Shown here in pieces: positions 11,605 through 23,913 of a DNA stretch of 64,000 bases. Each line of letters begins with the position of its first letter. The stretch's first letter is position 1. The position numbers were made by a program, and so were the translations under genes. The stretch comes from Guyanagaster necrorhizus (Eukaryota; Basidiomycota; Agaricomycetes; Agaricales; Physalacriaceae), in assembly GCF_019112545.1 (NCBI RefSeq), contig NW_025064894.1, forward strand, positions 520,662 through 584,661. The letters run 5' to 3'. The notes beneath the pieces were generated by a model. It had not been told where the DNA came from and did not search any database. It worked only from the letters and a program-made list of their open reading frames with translations.

Positions 11605-13180
11605 TTAGTATGAACCAAAGGTTTGAACCTGAGCATCCCCATTGACAAGACAATGCTCCTGATCCAACAAGAATTCAATGTCTATTCCTTGATCCTTGAT
11701 CCTGAACAAGTCATGGAGTGGTGAATTTTCAGAGACTGGGCTGGATTCAAGACTGGTCCAAGCCAACATGGTCAATGATAGTCTTAGTGTTTTCAGGCAA
11801 CTATTTCTGTCTAATCTGGAAAGGACCATCATATGAAATCCATCCACCTCTTTTAGAAGACTACTATTTCACAGGATTATTGAAGCCTCTCTAATGCACA
11901 GCTCTCTTAAATATAGGGTATTTCCCATCTCAAATTCCAAAGCTTTAAACACATCTCTTGCCATTGCTGTATCAATAATGAGGTCAAGCTTTTGAAGAAT
12001 AGGGAATTGCATGAGGATGGGAACAAGGAACAGTTCAACAGAAACAGGTATGGACAAGATGATAACAGTCAAATTGCACTCTGACCACAGAAAGAGATTA
12101 ATCAGATGGGAGTACTCAATAGCTTCAACAGTTACTGGATCACTCTCTGTGTATTTTCTTTCCAGTAGAATATTGAATTGCTGAAGAGCAGAGAGAGTGA
12201 TGTAGTCAAAAGTGATTGAGATTTGTTGACTTTGGGCAGATTTTCTATAAGACCATCAAATGAAACAACAAATGAAAGCCATTGGAGAGAGGTGTGAGAT
12301 ATATGAGGATATGCAATCAGTGCAGCAAAATCATGAGGAGGTCAAGCTGGTGTTATAGAAAATTCAGTTAGACATTGTGCATGCTGTAGTATGTTGTAGA
12401 GTTTGACAGGATCATATGAATATATATGGAACTTGCATAGCTCAGTCAAGTTTATTAGTACATACTGATATAAAATATATTGAAAATCAGCATCTTAGAT
12501 AGGCAATAAAGAGAAGAGATTGTGGAACACTGTGGCATTGACCCATGGTAGAATGCAATCATTGACACTGATATGAAGATTCATCAATTGATTGGCTGGA
12601 GATGACTTGGATGCTGGGCTTAGCAGCTTGACCAACATTCTGAATGGAGGAGTAAGCCACTGAGAGCATTCATTGTTTCACCATGAGAGTATTTAATAGA
12701 GACATGAATAAGTAGATCTCTAGAGATAGGAGCATATTGTTCAAGGAACACTGCAGAATAGCTGTTATAATCTTTAGAAATGCAGATTCTTGTCCATAAG
12801 GAGAAACAAGAATAAGAAATGCACTTCCATATAGAACACACCTGATTGAGGATCCACAGAGCATGATGAGGATCAGAAACATCAGAAGATGCAAGGTGGA
12901 ATATTTGAACAAGTCTCAAGGCAAACAATGGATTGGCACCAGGAGGGCATTGCAGCAGCCATGGTCCTCAAGAATCCTGTCTCATTGATCTGTTATTCAT
13001 ATGAACAGAGACCTGATTTTCTGTAGCTCCTCTTCAAGATTGGTGATATCATCCAGCAGAGGAGTGTCACAGATGTCATGTGATGAGGCTCCAGATTGCA
13101 AGAGCTCAATAGCATTAATAGAAGGAGTGTAAGAGCTTACAGTGAAAAACTCATATTTAGGGTAGGTATCCTGCATGATT
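11605..13180 (-). pseudogene. Decayed F-box / LRR-like gene
   Basis: The minus strand encodes, in broken frames, the hallmark of agaricomycete F-box proteins. Near 13,000-13,150 there is an N-terminal heptad-like helix (LLDDITNLEEELQKIRSL). Near 12,940 comes LVPIHCLP. At 12,790-12,880 comes ALWILNQVCSIWKCISYSCF, which matches WILSQVCQQWRDITLSYP in the intact gene at 23,914-25,266. The rest (12,070-11,605) encodes Leu-rich segments. Stops and shifts break it and no CpG remains. It is a host gene decayed by the same process as the transposons around it. Confidence 0.7.
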
Positions 13181-14178
13181 TTATCTATTAAAGGAGAGAA
13201 GGACTAAAGGAAAATTGCTTACCATTTCTGATGCACCTTGGGGAAATTTTGATGAAGACACTTTGGAGGTGTGAGGGAGATCCAGACTTAAATAAAAATG
13301 AGTTCTAGTGTCTACCATGTGTTAATCTTGAAATAGAAGGACATCGTAGTCTCAGTCAGATTCGTCTGATCGAGCGAGTTGGCGAGTCAGAGAGTGTCGA
13401 AATGAATGTCTATGTTCTCACGCTACTTGAGACATGCCAAGCTTTATTTTTCACTTCACTGCCATGGACCGTGCCATTGAAACAAGACATCAGATGGGTT
13501 ACAAAAAGAGCTGTAATTTTTCTTATTGAATTCGAACCAATATGCTTGGCCTGTCGCATGCAGAGGAACACTTCGTAAAATGCTCTAAATTTTATGAACC
13601 TTTCATTCATATTCTGTGATTTGCTGCCGCGGGGGAAGTGATAATACAGAGGATGGGATCCAGTACGTATATTCTTCCATCTGTATCTGTTGTGCAATAC
13701 ATTGCGTTCAGCGTGACAACCTCGAAGGTTCAATGTTCAGCATCAAGTCTCTTCATCCTAGGCTCAACGGGTCGTGCAGTTTGATTTTAATGGCGATACA
13801 AGTCGGTGACGAGTTTGATTTGGGCGCACCATGATGCTTAGCCAGTAAGGATCGATTACCAAATTCATCTTCAGAGGCTGTACAGGTGGTGTTTCTGATT
13901 CTTACTCCCTACCTCATCACCGATTGTAGAGCGACGAACGAAACGGAGACTCATTTTCCCACTTGCGTAGTCAAAAGTATCAGCTTCGCAACTGGTCCCT
14001 TTCCTTATCAAATTCTGGCTCTTCCAAGTAGCTGTTCCACCACATTGGATATCCTTGATGCTCGAGGAAGGCATAAACCGACCCTACCGAATTCCTATAT
14101 AATAGATACGAAAGATAGGATCCGTGCACGTCTATTTTGGGGACTTTACGACTGCACCGTCGTTGACAGACATGCGGC
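13181..14178. other. Left edge of the CpG-containing island; no gene recognised
   Basis: The first CG dinucleotide I find is near 13,345, followed at once by many more (for example ATCGAGCGAG near 13,370). The several short ORFs here overlap each other on both strands and show no recognisable domain. I annotate none. Confidence 0.6.
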
Positions 14179-14526
14179 TTGATTTGTATCTATCTCCGCT
14201 GGAAGAGTAAGTCAGGCTCACGAAGAATAATTATAGAAGACGCTCGATATACCATCATTATCTCTGGCTGTTCGCCTTCAGTATACAGGGTTATCGATGC
14301 AGACGAGCAGTACAAATATTGTAATATTCTCGAGCCTCCACACAAGAGACCGGTGTCTGTTGCTCTTCTGAGGAAAATGAAGCAGTTCTGGAGTCTTGGT
14401 CCGACATTCTTTGATTGGGCCCACGGTCTGCCAGGCGTTGGCGTCGTTCCGTCAGGCATCCTGTATGGAAATCAGGCGGCAACTATCGAAGAGGACGACT
14501 CGGACGGCGACGATTCGGATGTCTAG
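14179..14526 (+). CDS. Hypothetical small acidic-tailed protein (weak)
   Basis: This 115-residue frame starts MICIYLRWK and ends in an acidic tail, TIEEDDSDGDDSDV. A mid-segment GPTFFDWAHGLPGVGVVPSG looks protein-like. I recognise no family. The true start may lie in an upstream exon, because the first 20 residues are poor coding sequence. An antisense frame (14,190-14,459) covers the same bases, so coding status is uncertain. Confidence 0.3.
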   Translation: MICIYLRWKSKSGSRRIIIEDARYTIIISGCSPSVYRVIDADEQYKYCNILEPPHKRPVSVALLRKMKQFWSLGPTFFDWAHGLPGVGVVPSGILYGNQAATIEEDDSDGDDSDV

Positions 14527-14912
14527 ATGAATGATGAGGCAAATATCACTTACGGTTCTCACATCGACAATTTGTCTTAGCGGACTTGATCTTGACCTGG
14601 CCATTTTCAGCAGTTTTTTGACCAGAATTATGATAGCGTTGTGGTGAAGACAGTGTCATAATTGCCAACAGTGGTAGGAGCTGCTCAAGGGCCGGTGCTG
14701 TCCCTTCAACGAGTGCGGCGACGATGCGTATATACATCAAAAGCAGCTACCTGCAATTCCTTCGCTGGTATCACCGCCTACTTTCTTCTAGGTCAGAAGA
14801 AAGTTGCATAAACCCAACAACGAAATGTACTTGCTTTTCCCTAGTAACCTGAATCGACTATGAATCCACGCAGTCAAAAATCTGTACTCCTCGAAAGACC
14901 TTCCCACTTTGC
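14527..14912. other. Intergenic, with a short duplicated segment
   Basis: No gene is seen. About 31 bp at 14,671-14,701 (GCTGCTCAAGGGCCGGTGCT in its core) recur with a few changes at 16,256-16,286. The two copies flank the SDR gene. Confidence 0.4.
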
Positions 14913-15982
14913 CTAGAGCTTCAGATATCCTTGAATTCGATCCTGCACGCCCTCGAAACGATCCGACCCCATCAACAGCAACTTGGGGAACTCTTTCCCT
15001 TGCGCCACACCCTCCCCACGAACCACGTCCAACAGTATCTGCGCGCTCTTCTTCGGATCCCCGAGCTGCTTCCCATTAACAACTACCATAGTCTCCATCA
15101 GTAATACACAAAATACGGTGAACGACACACTTACCCTGCAGAGCACTCTCCACCTGCTCCGTCATCTCTCTATAGTCGTCGATCTTGGCTACGTACGGTT
15201 TTCGATGGTCTGGCCCCAGGAAAGAGGTACGGAAGCACCCAAAGTCGATACAAGTACTTCGAAGGCCTAAAGGGGAGACTTCAGTATGGAGCGTCTCTGA
15301 TATTCCGCGCAGGGCCCATTTGGTGGCAGTGTAGAGGCCAGCATTGGGCGCATCTCTGGGTTGGCCATGGGTGGGCGCAGAAAGGGGTATACGAAGGTAA
15401 GACCTTGCAGCCAACCGGCGATGGATCCTGTCCAGACGAAGGTACCTGTTCGTCGGGCGCGCATGTGAGGGAGGAATGCCCGCGTCACGTTTAGCGCGCC
15501 AAGCACATTTGTGCTGCGAGGACGGTCAACAAGGTGGGAGCGATGCGATCATAGTGGCGCTCACTTGAACTGATTGAAGGTTTCCTCAGGTCTAGGATAA
15601 TCATGCTTGTTAACGAAGACAGAAGGGAGAGGAAATACAAATCCATACGTGCTCTCCTACAGCGCGCCAACGAGTAGATACCCAGCATTGTTCACCAACA
15701 CGTCTATTCGGCCATATATTCCTACCGCCTTGTCTGCAACCTTCTTGAGATCATCAAGGGGAGTGGTGACATCGAGTTCGAGTGTCTCTGCACCCTTCTC
15801 CTTGAGATCCGCTAGGAGGTGCAAAGATCGCGCCCGGACGATAGCGATGACCTTCTCTCCCCGCTCGAGTGCAGCAAGAGCCAGGTCTCTTCCTAAAACC
15901 CAAAAGTCAACGTGATGAATAGGTAATCATAAACGGCGTACGAAGTTCCAGTGATGACCCAGACAAGTTGAGACGTAGACAT
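14913..15982 (-). pseudogene. Short-chain dehydrogenase/reductase, probably disrupted
   Basis: This is a classical SDR: a Rossmann-fold NAD(P)-dependent oxidoreductase, substrate unknown. Minus-strand exons are 15,942-15,982, 15,661-15,892, 15,565-15,591, 15,404-15,513, 15,135-15,353 and 14,913-15,082. Visible motifs are WVITGTS at the N-terminus, LELDVT, RIDVLVNNAGY (NNAG), TGSIAGW, and the catalytic GLYTATKWAL (YxxxK). Four introns of 50-69 bp join cleanly. The first does not: exon 1 ends at GTS and exon 2 resumes at GRDLALAAL out of phase, so the glycine motif TGxxxGxG lacks its middle. The exons sum to 799 nt, one more than a multiple of three. A small deletion in or beside intron 1 is likely; a sequencing error is the alternative. 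Confidence 0.75.
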
Positions 15983-17163
15983 TATGTTTGTGCGAATGTT
16001 GAGTCGACGAGACTGGACTCTTTAAGTTTTGTACTTGCTGCTCTCACCAAGTGTACGCATCAGTGACGTGGAAATCGGCTGCGATATGATTGGTGAAAGG
16101 ACCCTTGCCGAGGCGAAGGCTCATGGTAAAACCCTGGCATCGATGTGATTCCAAGGGTCGACTGCAGCGAAGAAAGGGTTCCTTCTCATCGATAGAAGCG
16201 ACATTAGATAATGACTAGAGATAAGTCTTGGTTTGCGGCTGACAACTGCGAAAGGCGGTAGTGGCTGCTCAAGGGCTGGTACTGTCCTCTTTTCAAATGA
16301 CCACAACGACAGCGTAGAACGCAACCATGATCTCTTTACTAACGCCCAAGACAAAAATGACAACATACTCGCTGCTGCATCCTTCGACAACCATGACAGC
16401 TACGATATGGAGTATCTCTGGAGTCGGTGTCTTGTCTCTCTATATCTTCGACCTAAAGGAGCCAGTACCGTCAACTTTTCAAGTTTCGATTCCGGCTGTA
16501 GCTGTTCCTTTTCTTAATGTTGGTGGCAACAACGGAGAGAATGTCACTCTGCTCACTGTGGTTGTGATAGTGCAGTCTGGTCCTGGTCGCTATCGATATC
16601 CGTTCCGTTTCGGTGAGTTCCCTCTCACAGAGAAAGCGGACTGAGCGAAGTTGGAAAAACTAGAGGGCTTGGATACGGAGGACTCTCCCGAACGAGTCCT
16701 CCGCCTTTGAAAGTGATACCGAATATGCCACATAGAACAAACCAGGACGCCGAGCTCCTATCCCATCCCCATTGCCACCGTAGAATGGTAATGTCGTCAA
16801 AGTCACCTCTGGGTCACATCTCACCAACAGGCTCTATGGGACCTGGAAGACCAGCAGCAGCCTCGTATCGCAGAAGTGGCGAAAGTGCTGTACCGGCTCA
16901 CGTTGTCTTCAGTCTGAAAAAAGATATCATTCTCATATCACTCCGCATTGACGCCACCAACGCCGAGGCTATTGACCAATCCAAAGAGGAATTCTTGGGG
17001 ATGAGAGTAGACATCGATATCAGAGCAAGGGTGCTTAGTCCTCGTTGCCGACTCGGAGACTTCATGTGCTTAGTCAGCAGCCACGCCGGCTTTGGCGGAC
17101 CGTCAAGCTTTTCTCCATCCTCAACCACCTCAACGCTTCGACATCCTTGCCGTCGAATTCGAC
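15983..17163. other. Intergenic region between SDR and FMP46-like gene A
   Basis: Overlapping ORFs occur (for example 16,327-16,644 plus and 16,707-17,327 plus) but none shows a domain. The longest, 206 residues from 16,707, overlaps the presequence exon of the next gene in another frame, so I do not call it. The duplicated 31 bp segment lies at 16,256-16,286. Confidence 0.5.
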
Positions 17164-18059
17164 ATGTTTTCTGCCACCAGATGTGTCACTTCCAGAATGC
17201 GTCTATGTACTCTTCGAACATATGCAAAAAAAGCACAACACCAAACGGAGGGATCCACAAAGACATCGACGCGGGATCCACAAATGTATGTATGGTGACA
17301 CCAGTCGCGGAAAGAAACGAACGATAATCGAAATCCATAGAAACAAGGAACCCTCCCTAGAGGGGAATGCGTTCACACCAACTCTCCTGGCGAAATCTAT
17401 TCCAAAAAGCCGGATTTATCGGGTGACTTTCTTGTACGTAGCCAACCCATACTGTTCGCGTTTCAGGACCTACACTCAAAAGTTTTCCTCCAAGCCACGG
17501 AAACGTCCCTGAATGTGTACAAGTGCTCAAAAAGCTCCGTGGAGTCGAAAAACTCCTTCCCTTCTATCTACACCCGGAGAGCCGGAACCTTGGCAACTCT
17601 CACAACACCGAGCCAGTCACGCTACAAGTCGAGGGTAAAGCCATCCCAAATCTCGAGGAGGTTCAATCTATCATCGACTTTGATGGCGACATGAAGTTCA
17701 TACGGCAAAGCAAAGCCCAAACCCACAACCTTCAAGGGCTCATGGAGAGCCTAGAGAGCAATCCCGAATGTATGCGCCTCCCCATTATAATCGACTGGAC
17801 GTCAAAGAGAGTCCTCAAGGCTGCAGAGTCCCGCAACTACCCAAAGATCATGTTCCGGGAGAAGAAGTCGAAGGAGAGGTATATGCTCAGGTTGTTGGTG
17901 GACCAGATTTTTGCAAAGGTGAAGAACAAGCTTCGGACTTGTGATGCGTCGAACGCTGTCCAGACGAAAAACTGGTTTGATCTGGTCAAAAATGAAATCA
18001 AACTTCGAAAGTCGCTGTTCATCCAGACTTATGGACATCCGTATGATCAATTGCGCTAG
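17164..18059 (+). CDS. FMP46-like mitochondrial thioredoxin-fold protein A
   Basis: Exons are 17,164-17,285, 17,341-17,433 and 17,495-18,059, giving 259 residues. The N-terminus MFSATRCVTSRMRLCTLRTY is Arg/Ser/Thr-rich and lacks acidic residues, like a mitochondrial targeting peptide. A first strand and turn follow, RVTFFHGNVPEC, with Cys79 at the place of the catalytic Cys in thioredoxin-fold reductases. Then come IPNLEEVQSIIDF and NPECMRLPIIIDWTSKRV. This order resembles the fungal DUF1687/FMP46 family (putative mitochondrial redox proteins), followed here by a basic helical C-terminus. Function is inferred from pattern only. Two paralogues lie at 21,723-22,746 and 22,773-23,734. A sequence related to the tiny second exon of paralogue C (NKEP against RKEP) is fused to exon 2 here. 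Confidence 0.6.
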
Positions 18060-18905
18060 GGTATCGGTAGCGACCCGGTCTTCCTAGTTGGTCATCAAAG
18101 ATCCGCTATTGTTCCTGTACTCATGAATAGCATTAGACTCGACCCTGATAATACTAGATCGGATCAGATATCCATCTACTGTGCAAGTATTCTCCCCGCG
18201 AACATTCAGTTGACTCAACCTTACAACAGTAACACTTCAAAGACTTCGTCGTCATTCTACATCTCTCGACACTCACCATAACACGCTGCCATTGGCATAG
18301 ACAGTTTGAAACATTTACGTCTTGGTAAGTCCAGTTCGAGGTTCGCGCCAGATGTATTCCTATTAGCAGTGCCGTCATCAGGTCTGGCACCTACTCCCCA
18401 AGTCTTTCAATGTGCATACAAATATAAGGATGATATCTAGAGTGAGGCTGAAGTGCAGACGTCCGGAGATAATTATTTGACTTGGACGGTACATCAGGCT
18501 TTGTCGTGCTGCATTACCGGTAGGGAAAGTGTCGAATCAGTGATACAAGAAACTTGTAAAACGAATGTCAGGATTCTGGCCATCTTTCAAGTGCTATATT
18601 TACACTATTGGAAGAGTCGAGAAACACAGTAAGGTACCTCTGGCTCTAAGAGTTCACTACAGATGTAATGCACAAGTGTCAAGACTCAATAAAAGAATCT
18701 GCAATTCTGTGCACCTGTCATGTTATTCTGCATGGGCAACAGAAAATTTAAAATAACCATATCATAGGAGCCCCTCTCAGGAAGGCATCAGTGAAAAAAC
18801 AACAACTTAAACCTCTCAAGGTTTCGTGCGCAACCCGACTGCGACAATGCTGCTGGGGAACAAATTAACTTCGCGTTCCAAAAGCTAGTTCAATTGAATG
18901 ACAAT
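18060..18905. other. Intergenic
   Basis: No gene recognised. The minus ORF 18,154-18,390 has no domain or start context. CpG is present but thins out from about 18,560 towards the tRNA. Confidence 0.5.
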
Positions 18906-18979
18906 TGGCCAACGTGGGGATCGAACCCAAGACCTTCGCGTTATTAGCACGACGCTCTAACCAACTGAGCTAGTCGGCC
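18906..18979 (-). tRNA. tRNA-Ile (anticodon AAT)
   Basis: A 74 nt cloverleaf without intron. The acceptor stem is GGCCGAC/GTTGGCC with discriminator A; the D arm is GCTC-AGTTGGTTA-GAGC; the anticodon arm is TCGTG-CTAATAA-CGCGA with AAT at positions 34-36; the T loop is TTCGATC. The A box and B box (GGTTCGATCC) are intact. A short T run (CTTTTGG) follows 3'. It is identical to the copy at 25,632-25,705. Confidence 0.95.
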
Positions 18980-19235
18980 AATTAATTGTTGGTATCTCTG
19001 TCTCTATTTAGAGGAGCTACATAACTGATTTCTATTGATGAAAATTGCAAACAAAACATGCTAAGTATTTCATCAGGAAAGAGTGAATCAGATATACACA
19101 GTAAGAAAATTTGTTCACAAAGGTAAAACAGATAGTAAATCTATTTTTATTTGAATCTTGCCAGGCATGCTAGGAATGGATGGTATTCAGCATCACTGAA
19201 TAAACCATGAAGTAGATGGAGTGGCAACCAACATG
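18980..19235. other. CpG-free 5' flank of tRNA-Ile
   Basis: I see no CG for about 255 bp on the upstream side of this minus-strand tRNA, while CpG is normal beyond 19,236. No coding frame or repeat was recognised. It may be a small transposon remnant. Confidence 0.45.
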
Positions 19236-19641
19236 GCGAAATATTCAGTCAAAACCAGAGACAGATTTCAGATATGGGATCATCACTTCCGAGTGTGCTG
19301 CCCCTGCACATGGCAATATACTGGAAGAGAAAGCGGGAGCCTGAGGAGAGGTGATCCTTTGCCAATCCCTGTCACGACTGTGCGTGAAATTATGGCCGAC
19401 GAACGAATCTGACTTCCACATGCCAGTCTCCGATTTTCCACTCTGACTCGTCAGCGCGGCACCGCCCCGCTCGAGTTCATGGATACACAGTTGTTGACAT
19501 ATCATCCAACTTTTCATGATTTATCCCTAAATAGACGATGAAGTACGGATGTCCTCACCAAGGATGTCATTACCCTTAGTCATGGTATATCTTCAGGAAT
19601 AACGCGTAATACCTGGTACGTCTTCACGTTTGTCGCGACGT

Positions 19642-19650
19642 TATAAAAAG
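19642..19650 (+). promoter_or_regulatory. TATA box of the Old Yellow Enzyme gene
   Basis: TATAAAAAG lies about 46 bp before the ATG at 19,696, in a normal position for a fungal core promoter with a short leader. The rest of 19,236-19,695 shows no gene. Confidence 0.55.
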
Positions 19651-19695
19651 CGTGCTATGGCGCCGAGATCTTCATCCGTCTCATAACCAATACCA

Positions 19696-21077
<1,382 letters not shown>

Positions 21078-21169
21078 TATATCCATACCCTGAATTTAAA
21101 AATAGTTCGAATGGTCATGCATAATATTGTCCTCCGGAGGGGCTTTGGATGCATCGAGATTCACGAACA

Positions 21170-21457
21170 CTAAATTTCTTTGCATGAAGGTCCGATGTGA
21201 AAGGTGGCGTCATTAGGATTGTAAGCCTCGACATTCTTTTCGGTCTTATCGTCTGAGAACATCGTTGCAAGCGCGGTACCCATGGAAGTGGTGGATGCAG
21301 CAGGCAAAGCTGAGGGAGCCACGGGAGCCATAGTCCTAGGTCCGTATGAAGACTTCGCTTTGGCTTCGGCAGCCATCGTTTCAAGGCTTCTCGTCAGTCG
21401 TGTACCCGCGTTGGCAGGGTCCAAGGTTTCAGTTGCAGCAGCATCGGAGCGGGGCAT
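21170..21457 (-). CDS. Hypothetical small Ala-rich protein (weak)
   Basis: A 95-residue minus-strand frame starting MPRSDAAATETLDPANAG. It is hydrophilic and Ala/Thr/Ser-rich, with a more ordered end VEAYNPNDATFHIGPSC. No family is recognised. Another ATG at 21,578 opens a different 49-residue frame and no clean intron joins the two. It is convergent with the Old Yellow Enzyme gene and divergent from FMP46-like gene B. Confidence 0.35.
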   Translation of the reverse strand: MPRSDAAATETLDPANAGTRLTRSLETMAAEAKAKSSYGPRTMAPVAPSALPAASTTSMGTALATMFSDDKTEKNVEAYNPNDATFHIGPSCKEI

Positions 21458-21722
21458 CAGTGAAAGAGAAGAGATAAAGCAAGTAAGAATTGAGAGTAAC
21501 TGAACACAAGTCGCAGACTTCGCCGTAGCGAATTTTGGCGGTGGCGATGCCGATTGTGAGCGAGAGAGTTTGAGACATCTCTCTCGCTCGCTTAGTCAGC
21601 ACCATATGTGCGGACTGCTCACCATGCCTTTCGATTTATTTATTTATTTATTTCTTATCCCGGCACAGGAAGTAGATCACGTTACATTACGCGAAGACTG
21701 AAATTTCATTTTCCAGTTTTCC

Positions 21723-22746
21723 ATGTTTTCCCTTGTCCTCTCAGCATCACGGCCAAGATGCCCCAATTCGCCTCGGTTCTTTGGCTCTTCAAGACGACCG
21801 CTCACATCTAAATCACAACCAGCCCGCAGCTCTACACCTGCCCAGCGTCCAAGACCCAGAGACAAAGAGGCTGAAAAGTACGTCTATACTCTCACCGATC
21901 CTTTCTCTTGCTCACAAAATTGTTCCAGGATAAAGTATGTACGCGGTTCGAAATTACCAGAAATACTGCTGCTGAGTTACATGGCAGGTACCTTGCTCGC
22001 TGGGATTCAAAACTAAAGAAAGAGCGAACATGGAACATAACTCTCATGTTGGTCCCTCCATCCCCGTCTTTCGCTCCTTATCTCTCACACGATCCATCAG
22101 CCGCGGAAATGATCCCATCTTTGACCCGATCGTTGCTCTCCTGTCATCGCTCACGACCTACAATCCCTTCATGCTTCACCCTTCCTCCCGCGTACGAGAT
22201 AGCGTACAGTTAGAGAGGGGAGATCTTCCCAATTGGCTGTCCCCCAAGGTCTTCGTGCCCCCGGTTGAAAGAGCCTCGCCGACTCGCGACGACGTCGAGC
22301 TGATAGCACAGATTAGCGGACGCCCGTGGACCGATATCTGGAACGCGCAGCGCCATGGAGCCGCGCCGACGCATAGCGTGGACGAGTTTGTACGGTATGC
22401 CGAGCAGAACCCTGGCGCTGTGAGGCATCCTGTCATGATCGTGCGGGAGGAAAGCGTCGTTTCGGGTGTGAGAAGGATACTGAGGAAGATTAAGGAATGG
22501 AAGCAGGATGCGGACAGGAGGGAGAGGCATGAAATGCACAGGCTGGCGTCGCATATGACTCCGGTTGCAACGAAGGAGATGGCACTGAGGAGAAAGCTGT
22601 ATCGCGAGGTGTATGGTCCTGGGACGGTGTATTACATGGAAATCGGGGAGCGATTGGGGAAAAAGGAGAAGCGACGGGAAAGGGAGAAGGAGAAGAATAT
22701 TGGATTATATAGGGCAATGCTGCAGAGACGCCAGATAAAGACCTAA
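21723..22746 (+). CDS. FMP46-like mitochondrial thioredoxin-fold protein B
   Basis: Exons are 21,723-21,877, 21,929-21,934 (6 nt), 21,988-22,047 and 22,101-22,746, in phase, 288 residues. The N-terminus MFSLVLSASRPRCPNSPRFF is rich in Ser and Arg and suits mitochondrial import. The fold start reads WNITLIRGNDPIFDPIVALL; the Cys position of paralogue A is Phe or Asp here. Then come LTTYNPFMLHPSS, SPTRDDVELIAQISG and NPGAVRHPVMIV, aligned with the other two copies, and a long basic C-terminus (KKEKRREREKEKN). Introns are 51, 53 and 53 bp. Joining exons 1 and 3 by one 110 bp intron would also keep phase. A redox role is not supported, as no candidate Cys remains at the turn. Confidence 0.6.
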
Positions 22747-22772
22747 TCTATTTAAATTACTTGTCCATGTCC

Positions 22773-23734
22773 CTACTTTTGTTTTCTTTTTTCCAAAGTC
22801 ATCTTAAGCCGTGCCTTCCGCAACTGCTCGTATGGCAGATACACCTTTTCCCACATCTCCTCCCTAAACTTGATTTCGCGCTGCAGCCTGTCCCCGGCAG
22901 TCACACGTGATGCAATACGGAACGCTGCACGCAGCCTCTCCAACGAAACGAGTTCCCTCTTCCCCGCCACCAGGATCTCTTGGTGCACCCACTTTATAAT
23001 CTTCGTTGCCGAAAAAATTACGTTCTTCTGTAGATGATCAACCATAAACGGCATCTTCGTTCTCTCCGGCTCGCGAAGGAACTGCTCGAGGAACGCATCG
23101 ATAGAGTGCGTCGCAAACGCGGTGGGTTTCTGCGCCAGGCTCGGGAAAGGACTCCCGGTGTAGTCGCATACGGTTTGGATATCCTCGCGTGAGGGGAATG
23201 CGACGGTCTCGAGGACAAAGTTGTCCGGCTTGATGAAGTTGGGGTCCTTGGATAAGAATGGGTCGACGTACTTGCTTCCGGGGAGGAGGAAGAAGGGGTT
23301 GTAGGTGGTCAGAGTGTTGAAGACGGATATTGTTTCTTGGTTCTGGGGGAGGTCACCGTGGCTGGGGAGTATTCGTGAATGAGAGATGAGAGGAGAAGGA
23401 TGATGAGGAGGCCAAACAAAAAAAACGCACAATAAGACGAGCCGTCGCGTCCATGCCTCTCCTAGAACTACTTTCCGAGGAATTGGACTGAAAAAAGCCA
23501 TATGATTATTGTTTGGACCACATCTCTTTTTGAACGAATACCTACCGTGGTTCTTTGCGTTTACTACCAGTTCGAGAGTAAGCATACAGCCAGTATGGGA
23601 TATAACGGTTCTTACCGTGGCAGCGTTGGAGAGCTGTCAGTCTGGACATACCGTGTCGGAAGACCGGTTTGAGTCCGCAGTGGTATGATGACTCCAAATT
23701 TGCAGCACCGTGGTGAAAAAGAGAGCAAGGACAT
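22773..23734 (-). CDS. FMP46-like mitochondrial thioredoxin-fold protein C
   Basis: Minus-strand exons are 23,616-23,734, 23,546-23,563 (18 nt), 23,431-23,487 and 22,773-23,361, in phase, 260 residues. The N-terminus MSLLSFSPRCCKFGVIIPLR fits a mitochondrial presequence. The strand and turn read WTRRLVLFHGDLPQNQETIS, with Asn at the Cys position. LTTYNPFFLLPGSK, FPSREDIQTVCDYTG and EPERTKMPFMVDHL follow. The C-terminus is basic. The 3' end is 26 bp from the end of gene B (convergent), and the start is about 180 bp from the likely start of the F-box gene. Introns are 52, 58 and 69 bp; the last sits at the same codon position and phase as in A and B. Confidence 0.6.
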
Positions 23735-23913
23735 GGCGAAGAGGATGATTGCCGGCCCTAACTGTGATGCCGATTCGGCAGCTCTGCAAGACTGATCAGA
23801 TTCGATCGATGCATAGCATCTGGAAGTCAACCACTCACGGCGCCTCGACATCTCTCTGGTTCGATCCATTTTCATCGGCATTGTCGTTTTATTTCCTCCA
23901 AATTCTCAGATCC

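Noticed and set aside
1..13340. Classical ascomycete RIP as the only cause of decay
   Set aside because: Loss is strongest at CpG, whereas RIP prefers CpA. Some CpA changes exist, so a mixed process is possible, but CpG deamination explains most stops.
15657..15659. An in-frame TAG after LLVGAL in the SDR gene
   Set aside because: A donor GTAGGA just before it and an acceptor CCTAG give a 69 bp intron that removes it and restores VGALPEETFNQF.
16707..17327. A 206-residue plus-strand ORF
   Set aside because: No domain and poor composition; it overlaps, in another frame, the well-supported presequence exon of FMP46-like gene A.
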